Shown in pieces: positions 1 to 9,024 of a stretch of 64,000 bases of DNA; positions within the stretch are counted from its first letter, which is position 1; every line of letters starts with the position of its first letter. Under the pieces are notes generated by a model that saw only the letters and a list, made by a program, of their open reading frames with translations, was not told the origin of the DNA and ran no database searches. The translations under genes were made by a program, and so were the position numbers. The stretch is from Anaeromonas sp052088025 (lineage in GTDB: Bacteria > Bacillota > Clostridia > Tissierellales > SIT17), in NCBI RefSeq assembly GCF_052088025.1, contig NZ_JBQCYD010000010.1, positions 1-64,000 on the forward strand, in the 5' to 3' direction.

Positions 1-38
1 TATCAGAAATAGAATTTATTATGTTTAGGTTGACCTAT

Positions 39-1277
39 TTATATACTAGCACTATGTCTAAGGAATAATGTGCTAAAAACTAAAAACAAAAACAACCCAT
101 GTGTTAATAATAAAGTTGATAGAAAAGATGTATTAAGATAGTATATATAAACAAATACAATTCCAAAATATTTCGGCGAAATTTTAATCATCTTTATATA
201 TAAAAATATTCCACAAATCAACATCGAAAAGATTATGCTACCTAAAAAACCAAACGATATATACCCCTCTGTGAACAAACCAACATTTGCATTAAGACCT
301 TTCAATCCCATAACAACTTCACCTACGTACATTGATAAAGACCTATCAAGATTGCTTTCTACTAGGCCCAGACCAAGCGGCGAATGAGACATATATGTGT
401 AATTACCAGTAAAGTATTTTATATATATATTATTCAGATAAGGAGGGACAAAGAAGACTCTTCTAATAAAGCTATCTAGTAAAAAAACACTTCCGGATAT
501 TGCCTCGACTAAAATACCGAAAAATGTTAGGAAACTAATAGCTTTAAGGAAATTTACAACTTTCAACACATAATCTCCTTTATAAAATAAAAGTAAAGCA
601 AACAGTCCCATAAATACACTTTTTAGTGCTCCACACAAATAAATGTAAATAATCATCAAAAAGAAAAGTGTAACTTTAAACCATTTTCTACGTTCCATAT
701 TCTCAACTATTAAAAACGGTAAAATAATCCTAACCAAAGGAGCATTTATATATCCAGTCAACGGTGTACTAATATGTCTAAATAAAGCTCTCGTCTTGTA
801 TACATCTATCAAAAATAAGTTCTTAATATCGATATATCTATAATATAATACAATAAATGGTGTTATAAGAATTATACTAAGAGGGGTTAAAAGTTGATCT
901 ATATGTTTAAATCTTCTATTTTCACTAAATACTTTTTTCGTTCTAGAGACAAACACCAATAATATCAACGTCATCGCAATAGTACCCAATTGTACAATAC
1001 TAGAATGTTTTGTATATTGATAGTAAATTACCTCTCCTGCAAACAAATAGATAAACATGATATTCCACACAGCAAATATAAATTTATCTTTTATGAGGTA
1101 ATTTAGTAACAGCATAATGGTTAATATCACTGTTCCAACCAACAATTTTGACAAATTAAATGTAAATGTAAATCCCATATAGCTAAATCTATCTGATATA
1201 ACGAACACATATGCTAGATTTAACCCAATAATAGCTATCATCTGCCAAATAATAACTTTTTGTGCGTTTTTTATCAT
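39..1277 (-). CDS. Wzy-like polysaccharide polymerase, multi-pass membrane protein
   Basis: A 412-residue, very hydrophobic protein with about ten predicted membrane segments and one larger soluble loop around residues 280-335, the layout of O-antigen/exopolysaccharide polymerases of the Wzy type, which join repeat units on the outer face of the membrane. No short catalytic motif is diagnostic, so the call rests on topology, length (Wzy proteins are usually 380-450 residues) and position in a glycosyltransferase operon. The start is preceded by GAAGGAAGTG at good spacing. It is the most downstream gene of operon 1 that is visible; the operon probably continues beyond the left edge, where a flippase would be expected. 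An O-antigen ligase-like role is the main alternative. Confidence 0.72.
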   Translation of the reverse strand: MIKNAQKVIIWQMIAIIGLNLAYVFVISDRFSYMGFTFTFNLSKLLVGTVILTIMLLLNYLIKDKFIFAVWNIMFIYLFAGEVIYYQYTKHSSIVQLGTIAMTLILLVFVSRTKKVFSENRRFKHIDQLLTPLSIILITPFIVLYYRYIDIKNLFLIDVYKTRALFRHISTPLTGYINAPLVRIILPFLIVENMERRKWFKVTLFFLMIIYIYLCGALKSVFMGLFALLLFYKGDYVLKVVNFLKAISFLTFFGILVEAISGSVFLLDSFIRRVFFVPPYLNNIYIKYFTGNYTYMSHSPLGLGLVESNLDRSLSMYVGEVVMGLKGLNANVGLFTEGYISFGFLGSIIFSMLICGIFLYIKMIKISPKYFGIVFVYIYYLNTSFLSTLLLTHGLFLFLVFSTLFLRHSASI

Positions 1278-1329
1278 TCAGTTCACTTCCTTCTCGTAAG
1301 GCCATTAATAAAAGGGGTATACATTTTGT

Positions 1330-2436
1330 TTAGCACTTCGTTAAAACATCTTCATATATATCTATATATTTCCTTGATATATCTTTCCAGTTAAAATTGC
1401 TACATAGCAAAGTGCAATTATTAGAAATGCCTTTATAGTTATCTAAAATTTCTAAAATGCGTAATTTAATTTCATAAGGGTCCTTACTATTCACGTGAAA
1501 GCCTACAGTCCCTTCATCAAATTGCTTATCAAATCCTTGCCCTCTTGAATAGATAACAGGTAGACCTTGACTCATTGCCTCTGCATAAGTTAGACCAAAC
1601 GTTTCTGTTAAAGATGCCATTACATAAATATCAGCTTTACGATATTCTTCGATTAGCTCTTCACGTGATAAAAATGGGATATAGTTTACAAATGAATAAC
1701 TCTTAATTATATCGAAAATTTTATCATCTAGCACCTTACCTATAACTGTATATTTTGCTTTTACCCCAGATTCATTTAGTGCCTTTACCGCCTCACAAAC
1801 AGTTAACTGATTTTTTCTTTTGCCAATATACCCTACAGTAATGATATTTAATGTTTCTTGATTTTCTATGTTATCTCTAAAGTATCTGTTATTTAAAAAG
1901 TAAGGGTTTATACCATTAGGAATTATGAAACTTTTTGCTAAAAACTTATTTTTTAAATTCTTAGGAATGTACTTTGAATTCAACATCTCCAAATAAGACT
2001 CAGATAGATATATGATTTTTTCAGCTTCATTTAATATTTCCATACCTAATTTTCTTAAATGATATCTATACTTAAGAAAAATATTAATATCTACATCACG
2101 TACTGCGACTATATATGGTGTCCCCCAACGTTTTTTTGCTTTCAATGCAATATAACCATTTGAAAACAATGTATGTGCATGAAGCAAATCAAACTGATTA
2201 TCACTATATAGATTAAAAAAGTCTTTGAGTACATTATTTTCTTTCAAATAAAAAAAGGCTCTGTGCCAATTTCTATAATTTAATCTAATATCTAAATACG
2301 GAGCCTTCACATCAGGCAAACCTCTTTCCTTAGCACGAAAATAGAATACCTTTAAATCCAACCCTTGTGCAATCTGTTCCTCCATTAAATCGATATAGAA
2401 TTTATCATAATTCGAGCAGATATGACAAATCTTCAT
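1330..2436 (-). CDS. Glycosyltransferase family 4 (GT-B fold)
   Basis: A 368-residue predicted cytoplasmic glycosyltransferase that would add one sugar of the repeat unit to the lipid-linked chain. The C-terminal half carries the GT4 nucleotide-sugar donor signature around residues 270-300: a YRKADIYVMAS strand followed by ETFGLTYAEAMSQGLPVI, with the paired glutamates (E-x7-E) that hold the donor. The N-terminal half has the acceptor-side Rossmann-like start MKICHICSNYDKFYIDLMEE. Ribosome site AAAGGGGTGA precedes the ATG. It lies 52 bases upstream of the polymerase gene and 108 bases after the next GT4 gene, consistent with one operon. The sugar transferred cannot be read from the sequence. 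Confidence 0.88.
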   Translation of the reverse strand: MKICHICSNYDKFYIDLMEEQIAQGLDLKVFYFRAKERGLPDVKAPYLDIRLNYRNWHRAFFYLKENNVLKDFFNLYSDNQFDLLHAHTLFSNGYIALKAKKRWGTPYIVAVRDVDINIFLKYRYHLRKLGMEILNEAEKIIYLSESYLEMLNSKYIPKNLKNKFLAKSFIIPNGINPYFLNNRYFRDNIENQETLNIITVGYIGKRKNQLTVCEAVKALNESGVKAKYTVIGKVLDDKIFDIIKSYSFVNYIPFLSREELIEEYRKADIYVMASLTETFGLTYAEAMSQGLPVIYSRGQGFDKQFDEGTVGFHVNSKDPYEIKLRILEILDNYKGISNNCTLLCSNFNWKDISRKYIDIYEDVLTKC

Positions 2437-2544
2437 TTAATCACCCCTTTACTTTTTTGAATTGTTTTTCAAAAAACCTTTGTTTTGCAAAATTAAATTG
2501 AGTTTCAAAATAAAAACATTTTTAAATTCATCACGCCACTACCC

Positions 2545-3696
2545 CTACGAAATAATATCATATATTTGTGTCCATTTGTTTATTATAAATTCTTCATTAA
2601 ATTCTCCCGTTTGAGCCTTCTCATAAGAATTCAGGGTCATTCTTTCTAACTCTTTACGATTAGAATCTAAATGTATTATTTTTTTAACTAGAAAATCCAC
2701 TACTTCATCATCAAGATAGTCTGAATAAATGGTATCTTCTCTATTATTCCACACTAATTCATTTGGCATACTATCGTAATTAAAAAACCTATATTTAGGA
2801 CTTGTTAGGTAACCATTATAATTATCTTGTACCATTTCAGGAAGGGCATATAAATTAGTTGTAATAACTGCATTTCCAGATTTAATTGCTTCTAAAATTA
2901 CAAGCGGAAAGCTATCCTGTCTAGTTGGGCTTAAAAGTATGCACGAATTGTTATAAAATTTATTCAACTCATCTTTACTAAATTTAAAATCGTATAATAA
3001 GATGTTATCATTAGCTTTGATTTTCGTTCTAGTTTCTCTATCCAATTGATCTATTGGAGTTATAATATTTAGTTTAATATTATTTTTATCTAACTTCTTT
3101 AATTTATTAAATGCTTCAAGAATATCCTTGCCACCTTTTAAATTAAAGTTAGAAGAAATATATAAACATTGAATATTTGGCTTACTACACTTCATCCTTA
3201 TGCTTTCTATACTAGTGAGCTTGTTATTTTTAACAATAGGGTATATCTGTTCTAACTTCACACTATCTGGTATTGAGTAAAAGTTTCTGATGGTTTCATA
3301 GCATGCTTTCGATAAACAGATAATTGCTTTTAAGTTAGAATCATTTAGATACTTTTTTAATTTCATTTTACTTAAAATAGACTTATTTCTCTTTGTCGAA
3401 TAGTGAACTAGTGCTAAAGGATTCTCTAAATATATTACATAGCTAGTTTTTGAATTAAGAAATCTATTATAACTAAATACAATATCAGCAGATTCATTTT
3501 TTACCTTAATCCTTTGAATCAATCCTAGATAATCTGCTAAGTTTGATTTGGCTATCTTAGCTAATCTTTTTCTATTCTTTGTATTCATTTCATGTAACTT
3601 ACTTCTTTCAAAAACAAATTCATGATTATTAATTTTTGATTCAAACAAATTTAGTAGAAAGCCTCTACCATTCGTTGCAACATGAATTTTCTTCAT
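2545..3696 (-). CDS. Glycosyltransferase family 4-like
   Basis: A 383-residue GT-B type glycosyltransferase. The donor-binding part is visible near residues 255-285 (NSCILLSPTRQDSFPLVILE, then AIKSGNAVITTN), where the usual E-x7-E is reduced to D-S-F-P...E, a variant common in this family. The N-terminal half is more diverged than in the neighbouring GT4 gene and Lys/Asn rich. A good ribosome site (TTAAGGAAGTGA) precedes the ATG. It sits between the acetyltransferase-like gene and the second GT4 gene in operon 1 and probably adds a sugar of the repeat unit; specificity is unknown. Confidence 0.82.
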   Translation of the reverse strand: MKKIHVATNGRGFLLNLFESKINNHEFVFERSKLHEMNTKNRKRLAKIAKSNLADYLGLIQRIKVKNESADIVFSYNRFLNSKTSYVIYLENPLALVHYSTKRNKSILSKMKLKKYLNDSNLKAIICLSKACYETIRNFYSIPDSVKLEQIYPIVKNNKLTSIESIRMKCSKPNIQCLYISSNFNLKGGKDILEAFNKLKKLDKNNIKLNIITPIDQLDRETRTKIKANDNILLYDFKFSKDELNKFYNNSCILLSPTRQDSFPLVILEAIKSGNAVITTNLYALPEMVQDNYNGYLTSPKYRFFNYDSMPNELVWNNREDTIYSDYLDDEVVDFLVKKIIHLDSNRKELERMTLNSYEKAQTGEFNEEFIINKWTQIYDIIS

Positions 3697-3773
3697 AGTA
3701 TCACTTCCTTAACTCTACTATTATTAAACTCACCCTATACTTCTTCCAGTACATCTAAATGAATTTTTTATTA

Positions 3774-4274
3774 TCAAATCTTATACGTCTTAAGAAAATT
3801 ATTCTTTCTTAATGCCTCTATCTTTTTAAACCCTATCTTCATTGCTCCTTTTTGTGATGGAACATTCTCTTTACGTATAATCATAAAGATCCTTGTTTTA
3901 TCATTATTATAATCTCTCACTATTTTCGATAATATATAAGGGTATAATCCTAATCCCCGATAGTTGATGTTGGTGTTACATGGACCAATTTGTATATCGC
4001 TTTCAGTCATAAATGGGAATTTATAACACTTAGGTAGGCAATATGATGTATGGATTATTTCGTCTTCTCGATATACATAATAAATACTAAATTTTCCATT
4101 TGATATTATGAACCAATACAGATTTCTAAACCATTGCTTAAAACCCTCATTCTTAATACATAACCTTAAGATAGTAGGTTTAAATAATCCATACTTAAAG
4201 TCTTTATTAATATTTGAATTTTTCGCACCCCCATCTTCCCCCGTATATTCGTATAGCTCATACAAACGAACCAT
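3774..4274 (-). CDS. GNAT-fold acetyltransferase-like protein
   Basis: About 166 residues. The C-terminal half reads like a GNAT fold: a strand ending in ESDIQIGPCNTNINYRGLGL, where Y-R-G-L-G-L resembles the acetyl-CoA loop (R/Q-x-x-G-x-G/A), a helix PYILSKIVRDYNN, a strand TRIFMIIRKENVPSQKGAMK and the closing IGFKKIEAL typical of motif B. A role in N- or O-acylation of a sugar is inferred from the operon. I chose the internal ATG at 4274 because the TGAGGA ribosome site abuts the upstream ATG at 4280 but lies 6 bases before this one. Confidence 0.68.
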   Translation of the reverse strand: MVRLYELYEYTGEDGGAKNSNINKDFKYGLFKPTILRLCIKNEGFKQWFRNLYWFIISNGKFSIYYVYREDEIIHTSYCLPKCYKFPFMTESDIQIGPCNTNINYRGLGLYPYILSKIVRDYNNDKTRIFMIIRKENVPSQKGAMKIGFKKIEALRKNNFLKTYKI

Positions 4275-4292
4275 CTCCATTCCTCATACAAT

Positions 4293-5054
4293 TTATAAAT
4301 AATGCTTCTTAAACGCATTAACTGCAAACCAAATTGAATTATAAGTAGCAACTAAAGAATTAATATTTTCGTTCTTTATCTGTGTATCCCTTACTTGCTT
4401 TACACTTTTCAATTTATTAGATGATAAAGAATTATTACTTTTCCTATACTGAACCAACACCTCATTAATTCCATAAGCATCTAACCCATTTCTCATTAAC
4501 TGCAGCCAAGTGGCATAATCTTGTCCTGATCTTACTAAAGGCATTTGAAAATCACCTGTAATGTTTCTATCTATTACAACTGAGGATGTAGCTATCATAG
4601 TATTTTTCAGAAGAAACTTATAATCAATCTTTTCTTTGATACTTCTTTTCCCTTTTATAAGATTATTTCCCTCGTCAATCATCTCTATAGCAGCGTAACA
4701 AATGGCAGCATCATTTTTCTCTATTAATTCCATCTGTTTTTCAATCTTCTCCGAATACCACAAATCATCACTATCTAAAAAAGCCACATATCTACCTTTT
4801 GCAATATCCAACGCAGTATTTCTTGCGACCGCCGCGCCCATATTTTTCTCCTGTTTATGGTATGCAATTTTATCAGTATATCTTTTAATATAATTATTAA
4901 TAATATCAGCCGACTGATCTGTTGAACAATCATCTACTAATACAATTTCAATATCTTGATATGTCTGAGATAAAGCAGATTCTATAGTTTCTCCTATATA
5001 CTTCTCGCAATTATACACTGGTGTTATAACTGATACTGTTTTGTTGTTATACAT
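4293..5054 (-). CDS. Glycosyltransferase family 2 (GT-A fold)
   Basis: A 253-residue family 2 transferase. The N-terminus is classical: MYNNKTVSVITPVYNCEKYI, then ALSQTYQDIEIVLVDDCSTD, and the metal-binding DSDDLW near residue 96, which binds the UDP-sugar with a divalent ion. It should add a sugar to the lipid-linked repeat unit on the cytoplasmic face. The reading frame is open to 5099, but the ATG at 5054 is preceded by AAAGGAG at ideal spacing, begins exactly at the family's usual N-terminus and avoids overlap with the aminotransferase gene that ends at 5071. At about 250 residues it is a compact single-domain member. Confidence 0.9.
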   Translation of the reverse strand: MYNNKTVSVITPVYNCEKYIGETIESALSQTYQDIEIVLVDDCSTDQSADIINNYIKRYTDKIAYHKQEKNMGAAVARNTALDIAKGRYVAFLDSDDLWYSEKIEKQMELIEKNDAAICYAAIEMIDEGNNLIKGKRSIKEKIDYKFLLKNTMIATSSVVIDRNITGDFQMPLVRSGQDYATWLQLMRNGLDAYGINEVLVQYRKSNNSLSSNKLKSVKQVRDTQIKNENINSLVATYNSIWFAVNAFKKHYL

Positions 5055-5070
5055 ATAGAACTCCTTTACC

Positions 5071-6000
5071 TTAATAAATTCCTGTACTCCAATTATCAAG
5101 TTTTGGTTGTTTACCTGTTACAGTTTTCAAATATTCAACATGAAGTTCACTTGTGATTTCTCCGCACTCTCCATTTCCTACTTGATATCTGTCAACTGAG
5201 AAAACAGGGGTGATTTCCATTGCTGATCCACAAAGAAAAGCTTCATCACACATATATAATTCTGTACGGTCTACACTGCGTTCTTCTACTTCTAGTTTCA
5301 ATACATCTCTTGCAATCTGAATAATTGTATCTCTAGTAATACTTTCTAATACACTATCAGTAATTTGAGGTGTTACAAGTTTTCCGTCTCTAACAATGAA
5401 TAAGCAAGAACCAGGACCTTCTGATACTTTTCCATCTTTATTTAAGATAATTGTTGTATCATATCCATTTTTAACAGCTTCTCTTTGGGCCATACGGCTA
5501 TTAATATAATTAGCTCCGCATTTAATTCTTGGTGACATACTGTTATCATTTATTCTTTGCCATGAGCTAACACAACAATTTAATCCTTTTTTATTGTATT
5601 CTGGGTTTGTCTTTGCTTTTGGTATAGGTGCTACAAACATACCGACTGGTCCTGACGAATGCCAAGTGCCAAACCCATCAACAAATAAAGTCTGTCTTAC
5701 TGCTATATCTTCTTTATATTCATTTGCTTTTATTACATCCACAAATGCTTTTTTCATTTCTTCAATTGTATATGTATCATCTAATTCTAATAGTCTTTGA
5801 GATCTCTTTAATCTGTTGAAATGGTCGTCTAATCTAAATGCATATAGTTGTTCTTCTTCTTCATTCCAATAACATCGAATACCTTCAAATACATTAGCGC
5901 CAAACTGAGATGTTGGTGATAGTACATTTATTGTTGCTTCTTGAAGAGGTACAACTTTTCCGTTTAACCAAATAAATCTATTTTTAATACTTGTCTTCAT
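5071..6000 (-). CDS. ilvE: Branched-chain amino-acid aminotransferase-like (class IV, PLP fold IV)
   Basis: A 309-residue class IV aminotransferase, usual IlvE length. Visible features: SQFGANVFEGIRCYW near residue 31 (substrate loop), the PLP lysine K160 in RIKCGANYINSRMAQREA, and the PLP-phosphate region KVSEGPGSCLFIV, where most relatives have G-x-N in place of G-S-C. The family transfers amino groups between branched-chain amino acids and 2-oxoglutarate. Inside a polysaccharide operon, next to an aldolase and a PLP decarboxylase, it may instead build an unusual amino or keto acid used on the glycan; that is inference. GGAGGAATAG precedes the ATG. A D-amino-acid transaminase or aminodeoxychorismate lyase is less likely given the length and motifs. 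Confidence 0.85.
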   Translation of the reverse strand: MKTSIKNRFIWLNGKVVPLQEATINVLSPTSQFGANVFEGIRCYWNEEEEQLYAFRLDDHFNRLKRSQRLLELDDTYTIEEMKKAFVDVIKANEYKEDIAVRQTLFVDGFGTWHSSGPVGMFVAPIPKAKTNPEYNKKGLNCCVSSWQRINDNSMSPRIKCGANYINSRMAQREAVKNGYDTTIILNKDGKVSEGPGSCLFIVRDGKLVTPQITDSVLESITRDTIIQIARDVLKLEVEERSVDRTELYMCDEAFLCGSAMEITPVFSVDRYQVGNGECGEITSELHVEYLKTVTGKQPKLDNWSTGIY

Positions 6001-6066
6001 TTCTATTCCTCCAATGAGTATTTATATAAGAACCCACAATCAAGTAATCTACATTGAAACATTTTG

Positions 6067-6747
6067 CTACTTTTGTGAGGAACGGGCTTTTTCCGTTACA
6101 GCATCAGTAGCTCTTTTAGCGATTTCTTCATCTGATAATCCTTCTGAATCTTCTTCTTTAACTTCATAAATATCTTTCATTTTAAAGACATTAACTATTG
6201 TTAAAAAAATAATTTTGAAATCTATCAGAATTCCATATTTCTTAAACAAATCAATGTACTGATTATCATATTTCACCTTTTCATCCCATGGTAGTTCATT
6301 TCTACCACTAACTTGAGCTAATCCTGTTATTCCGGGTAATACAGTAAATCTTCTTTTATACTCATCACTAAGATCTTCATATTCACCAAGTTCATAAGAT
6401 ACAGGTGGTCTAGGTCCTACTATTGACATATCACCTTTTATAATATTGAATAATTGTGGTAATTCATCTAGACTTGTTTTTCTGAGAAATTTTCCAACTC
6501 TTGTAACACGAAAATCATTGGCATAGTTAAAGAGTCCCGTACCCATTTGCTCAGCATTTTCCACCATTGTACGAAATTTATACATCGTAAAAACCTTACC
6601 ATTCTCAGTTAATCTACCTTGTCTAAATAAAGCAACTCCTTTAGAATCAATTTTTACAGCAATTGCAATAATTAATAATAACGGTGATAATATTATTATT
6701 GCTATTAGTGAAAGAAGAATATCAATGCCTCTCTTAACTAAATTCAT
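6067..6747 (-). CDS. Initiating sugar transferase (undecaprenyl-phosphate sugar-1-phosphate transferase)
   Basis: A 226-residue bacterial sugar transferase of the PglC/WcaJ C-terminal type. One N-terminal hydrophobic segment (about residues 10-32) is followed by FRQGRLTENGKVFTMYKFRTM, the FLRKTSLDELPQLFN motif with its catalytic D-E pair, and SIVGPRPP plus PGITGLAQVSGRN. This enzyme moves a sugar-1-phosphate from a UDP-sugar to undecaprenyl phosphate and so starts repeat-unit synthesis at the cytoplasmic face. The C-terminal tail after residue 205 is charged and extends a little beyond the usual end. It lies 22 bases downstream of the PLP decarboxylase gene, with TGGAGGG before the ATG. The second operon has its own initiating transferase (59653-60330). 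Confidence 0.92.
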   Translation of the reverse strand: MNLVKRGIDILLSLIAIIILSPLLLIIAIAVKIDSKGVALFRQGRLTENGKVFTMYKFRTMVENAEQMGTGLFNYANDFRVTRVGKFLRKTSLDELPQLFNIIKGDMSIVGPRPPVSYELGEYEDLSDEYKRRFTVLPGITGLAQVSGRNELPWDEKVKYDNQYIDLFKKYGILIDFKIIFLTIVNVFKMKDIYEVKEEDSEGLSDEEIAKRATDAVTEKARSSQK

Positions 6748-6769
6748 AATCTATCCCTCCATAACATTA

Positions 6770-8011
6770 CTAAAACTCAAATTTAAAAGTGTGGAATAAA
6801 TCATCAAAACACTCTTTTCTCTTTATCAAGTATATTTCATCTGTATCATTATTACATTCAACCATAGGAAAATTTGGAAGTATGAATGGAGGTTTTAATA
6901 CTACTGAATATGAACCTACATTACCGAAAACAACATAATCTCCAACTGCTAACTCTCCACTAAATCCTCTATATAGATAATCTGACTCAATACAAGTAAA
7001 TCCACCAAAATCTAAATCTTCATATGTTAATTGCTCTTTATCGTTATCTTCATTATGATAAACTTTTATTGGAGGATTTTTTTTATTAAGTGTTGGGTTA
7101 ATATTGTAAATACTACCTAAAAGTGTTGCTATCTTCTTATCTCTAACATCTTTTATACTCACAACTTTTGCTGCAAACTTCATAGCATCTCCAACCAAAG
7201 CACTTCCAGGTTCAATAAGCAACATAGGTTGTTTACCTTTTTCTTTAAAGTACGCTTTAAATTGATTAGCTACAGCATTTGCATAATCTTCATATGTAGG
7301 AATTTCTACATCAAATTGAGCTTTCAATGAATCTGCCATTTTACCATATAGCCCTCCACCAAGACTCAAAAATCTAGGTGCTTCTTCAAAATATTTATCA
7401 ACTAATTCAAGTATTCCAGTCGCTCTTTGTGGCCAAGTCTTAATACTTCTTGTAGCAAAATGACTATGTAATCCATCTAATTTCAAATTAGAAATTTGAC
7501 GAATTGTATCTATAGCGTCTTCAAATTCTTTACTATTTACATCAAAACCAAATCTTGATAATACCCCATCTTGAACATCAAAATTACATCTTATTCCAAC
7601 CGAAAGATTATGCTCTGGATTGTTAATAGCAACTTCTTTTACTATTTCAAGGTCATAATCCGAATCAACATTTACAGTCCCGCCAGCTAATAAAAGTTCT
7701 TTTACAGCCTCTGCTTTTTTATATGGACCATTAAAATAGATTTTTTCAGGTTCTACTCCTAATTTCTTTGCTATATCATATTCCATATCTGAAACAACTT
7801 CTGCAAAACCACCTAGCCGATCTACAACTTTACAAAGTCTAGGTGTATAATTAGTTTTATACGAATAAGCAATGTATGTATTTGGATAAATATTTCTAAA
7901 CGCCTCTTGTAATTCATTGAAATTTATTTTGAACTGTTCAGTATCTAATATGTAAAAAGAATCACCATATATATTACTGATTTCTTGCAACTTATCGATT
8001 GATAGATTCAT
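6770..8011 (-). CDS. PLP fold-III decarboxylase (diaminopimelate/ornithine decarboxylase 2 family)
   Basis: A 413-residue protein with the alanine-racemase-like barrel followed by a beta domain. K52 in AYSYKTNYTPRLC is the PLP Schiff-base lysine; HSHFATRSI and the glycine loop SLGGGLYGK (about residue 219) bind PLP phosphate; the C-terminal CIESDYLYR carries the cysteine that completes the partner active site in group IV decarboxylases, and VGSYSVVLKPPFILPNF is the usual closing segment. The family decarboxylates diaminopimelate, ornithine, arginine or carboxyspermidine, and some members act on carrier-bound amino acids. The operon gives no sign of lysine synthesis, so a role in making a glycan substituent is inferred. 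AAAAGGAGGGG precedes the ATG. Confidence 0.82.
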   Translation of the reverse strand: MNLSIDKLQEISNIYGDSFYILDTEQFKINFNELQEAFRNIYPNTYIAYSYKTNYTPRLCKVVDRLGGFAEVVSDMEYDIAKKLGVEPEKIYFNGPYKKAEAVKELLLAGGTVNVDSDYDLEIVKEVAINNPEHNLSVGIRCNFDVQDGVLSRFGFDVNSKEFEDAIDTIRQISNLKLDGLHSHFATRSIKTWPQRATGILELVDKYFEEAPRFLSLGGGLYGKMADSLKAQFDVEIPTYEDYANAVANQFKAYFKEKGKQPMLLIEPGSALVGDAMKFAAKVVSIKDVRDKKIATLLGSIYNINPTLNKKNPPIKVYHNEDNDKEQLTYEDLDFGGFTCIESDYLYRGFSGELAVGDYVVFGNVGSYSVVLKPPFILPNFPMVECNNDTDEIYLIKRKECFDDLFHTFKFEF

Positions 8012-8056
8012 GTTTTCCCCTCCTTTTACGTGTACAATATATAAATACTTGTTGAC

Positions 8057-8890
8057 TTAAATTACAACTTTTTCTTTCTCTCCCACTATCTCTAAAACTT
8101 TTTGAATAACTTCTAACTGATTTGCTTTATAAAATCCTTCAGATTTATTATTAAGCTCGGCTTCAAACTGTCTTACATCTTTTATGCCTTTTGCAAATAA
8201 CTCTTCTACTTCTTTTAAATCACTTACTTTATTTACATTACAAAAGCTTCTTGATAAAATAACCATACTCGAAGATAAACGATAATGTTCAGTAATAATT
8301 TTTTCAGCTCTTAAAACACCTTCACCTAACTGTGCAATACCACCGAATCCATACTCAATACCTTTTTGTCTTATCTTGTTACATAACATTTCTACTGTTC
8401 CATCAGCTAATAATTCAAACATAAACTTCATGTTATAACCAAGATGTAAATCATTAAGGCCTATATGTATATAATCAATTCCTTTTACGGATAGAATTGA
8501 ATCAATATCTTCCGATGCTTCCGGTGTTTCTAATAGTAAGCATGCTTTACATCTGCCATCTACATAGTCAATAAACTTTTTAACATCTTCTTTATTCTTA
8601 AAAAATGGAAGCATCACAATATCTGCTCCATCGTTTATTACTCTATTAATTTCTTTTTTCGAACCTTCATATATAGGATTAACTCTTACAAGTAATTTTG
8701 CACTAGTCAATACCTTATTAATTTTTTTTACATCTTCAATACTGTGACGTGATATAACTGTATCTAAATGACCTTGTCTATCTTCTTTACCATTAATCTC
8801 AAGGTCTATAAATATCCAATCCACACCGCTTTTCTCGGCTATTTTAGCAACATCTTGCTGATTTGTTATATACATTAACTTTAAAGACAC
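8057..8890 (-). CDS. HpcH/HpaI aldolase family protein
   Basis: A 277-residue TIM-barrel aldolase-like protein, first gene of operon 1. Family features: GVDWIFIDLEINGKED near the N-terminus, RVNPIYEGSKKEINRVINDGADIVMLPFF in the middle, LLLETPEASEDIDSIL with the metal-ligand glutamate, and YIHIGLNDLHLGY with the second acidic ligand. Members cleave or form 2-keto-3-deoxy acids or citramalyl-type thioesters using a divalent metal; the substrate here is unknown. The frame is open to 8920, but the GTG at 8890 has a GAGGAGG ribosome site seven bases away and gives the family's normal N-terminus. A 105-base leader separates it from the conserved leader element at 8996. Confidence 0.83.
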   Translation of the reverse strand: MSLKLMYITNQQDVAKIAEKSGVDWIFIDLEINGKEDRQGHLDTVISRHSIEDVKKINKVLTSAKLLVRVNPIYEGSKKEINRVINDGADIVMLPFFKNKEDVKKFIDYVDGRCKACLLLETPEASEDIDSILSVKGIDYIHIGLNDLHLGYNMKFMFELLADGTVEMLCNKIRQKGIEYGFGGIAQLGEGVLRAEKIITEHYRLSSSMVILSRSFCNVNKVSDLKEVEELFAKGIKDVRQFEAELNNKSEGFYKANQLEVIQKVLEIVGEKEKVVI

Positions 8891-8995
8891 AATATTTCCT
8901 CCTCTATAATTAACATCCAAGCTTTTTATTTCTTAATTTATCTATGTATATGTACATTCTGTCGAGCCCCTTGCTATAATAGGCTTCCAAGACTC

Positions 8996-9024
8996 TTATC
9001 CCTTCACCATACTCACGTCGCCAT
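8996..9024 (-). promoter_or_regulatory. 29-bp leader element of polysaccharide operon 1 (copy 1)
   Basis: On the minus strand this 29-base block begins ATGGCGACGTGAGTATGG and ends in GGGATAA. The same block, with one change, occurs at 61825-61853 in the leader of polysaccharide operon 2, in the same orientation relative to the genes. In this copy it lies about 105 bases before the GTG of the aldolase gene. Its function is not known to me; a site for a specialised NusG/LoaP-type antiterminator or another leader regulator is an inference from placement. Confidence 0.6.

Noticed and set aside
8900..8995. Riboswitch in the leader of operon 1
   Set aside because: A short AGCC...GGCT hairpin is visible, but nothing matches a known aptamer core that I can recognise, including both c-di-GMP classes.
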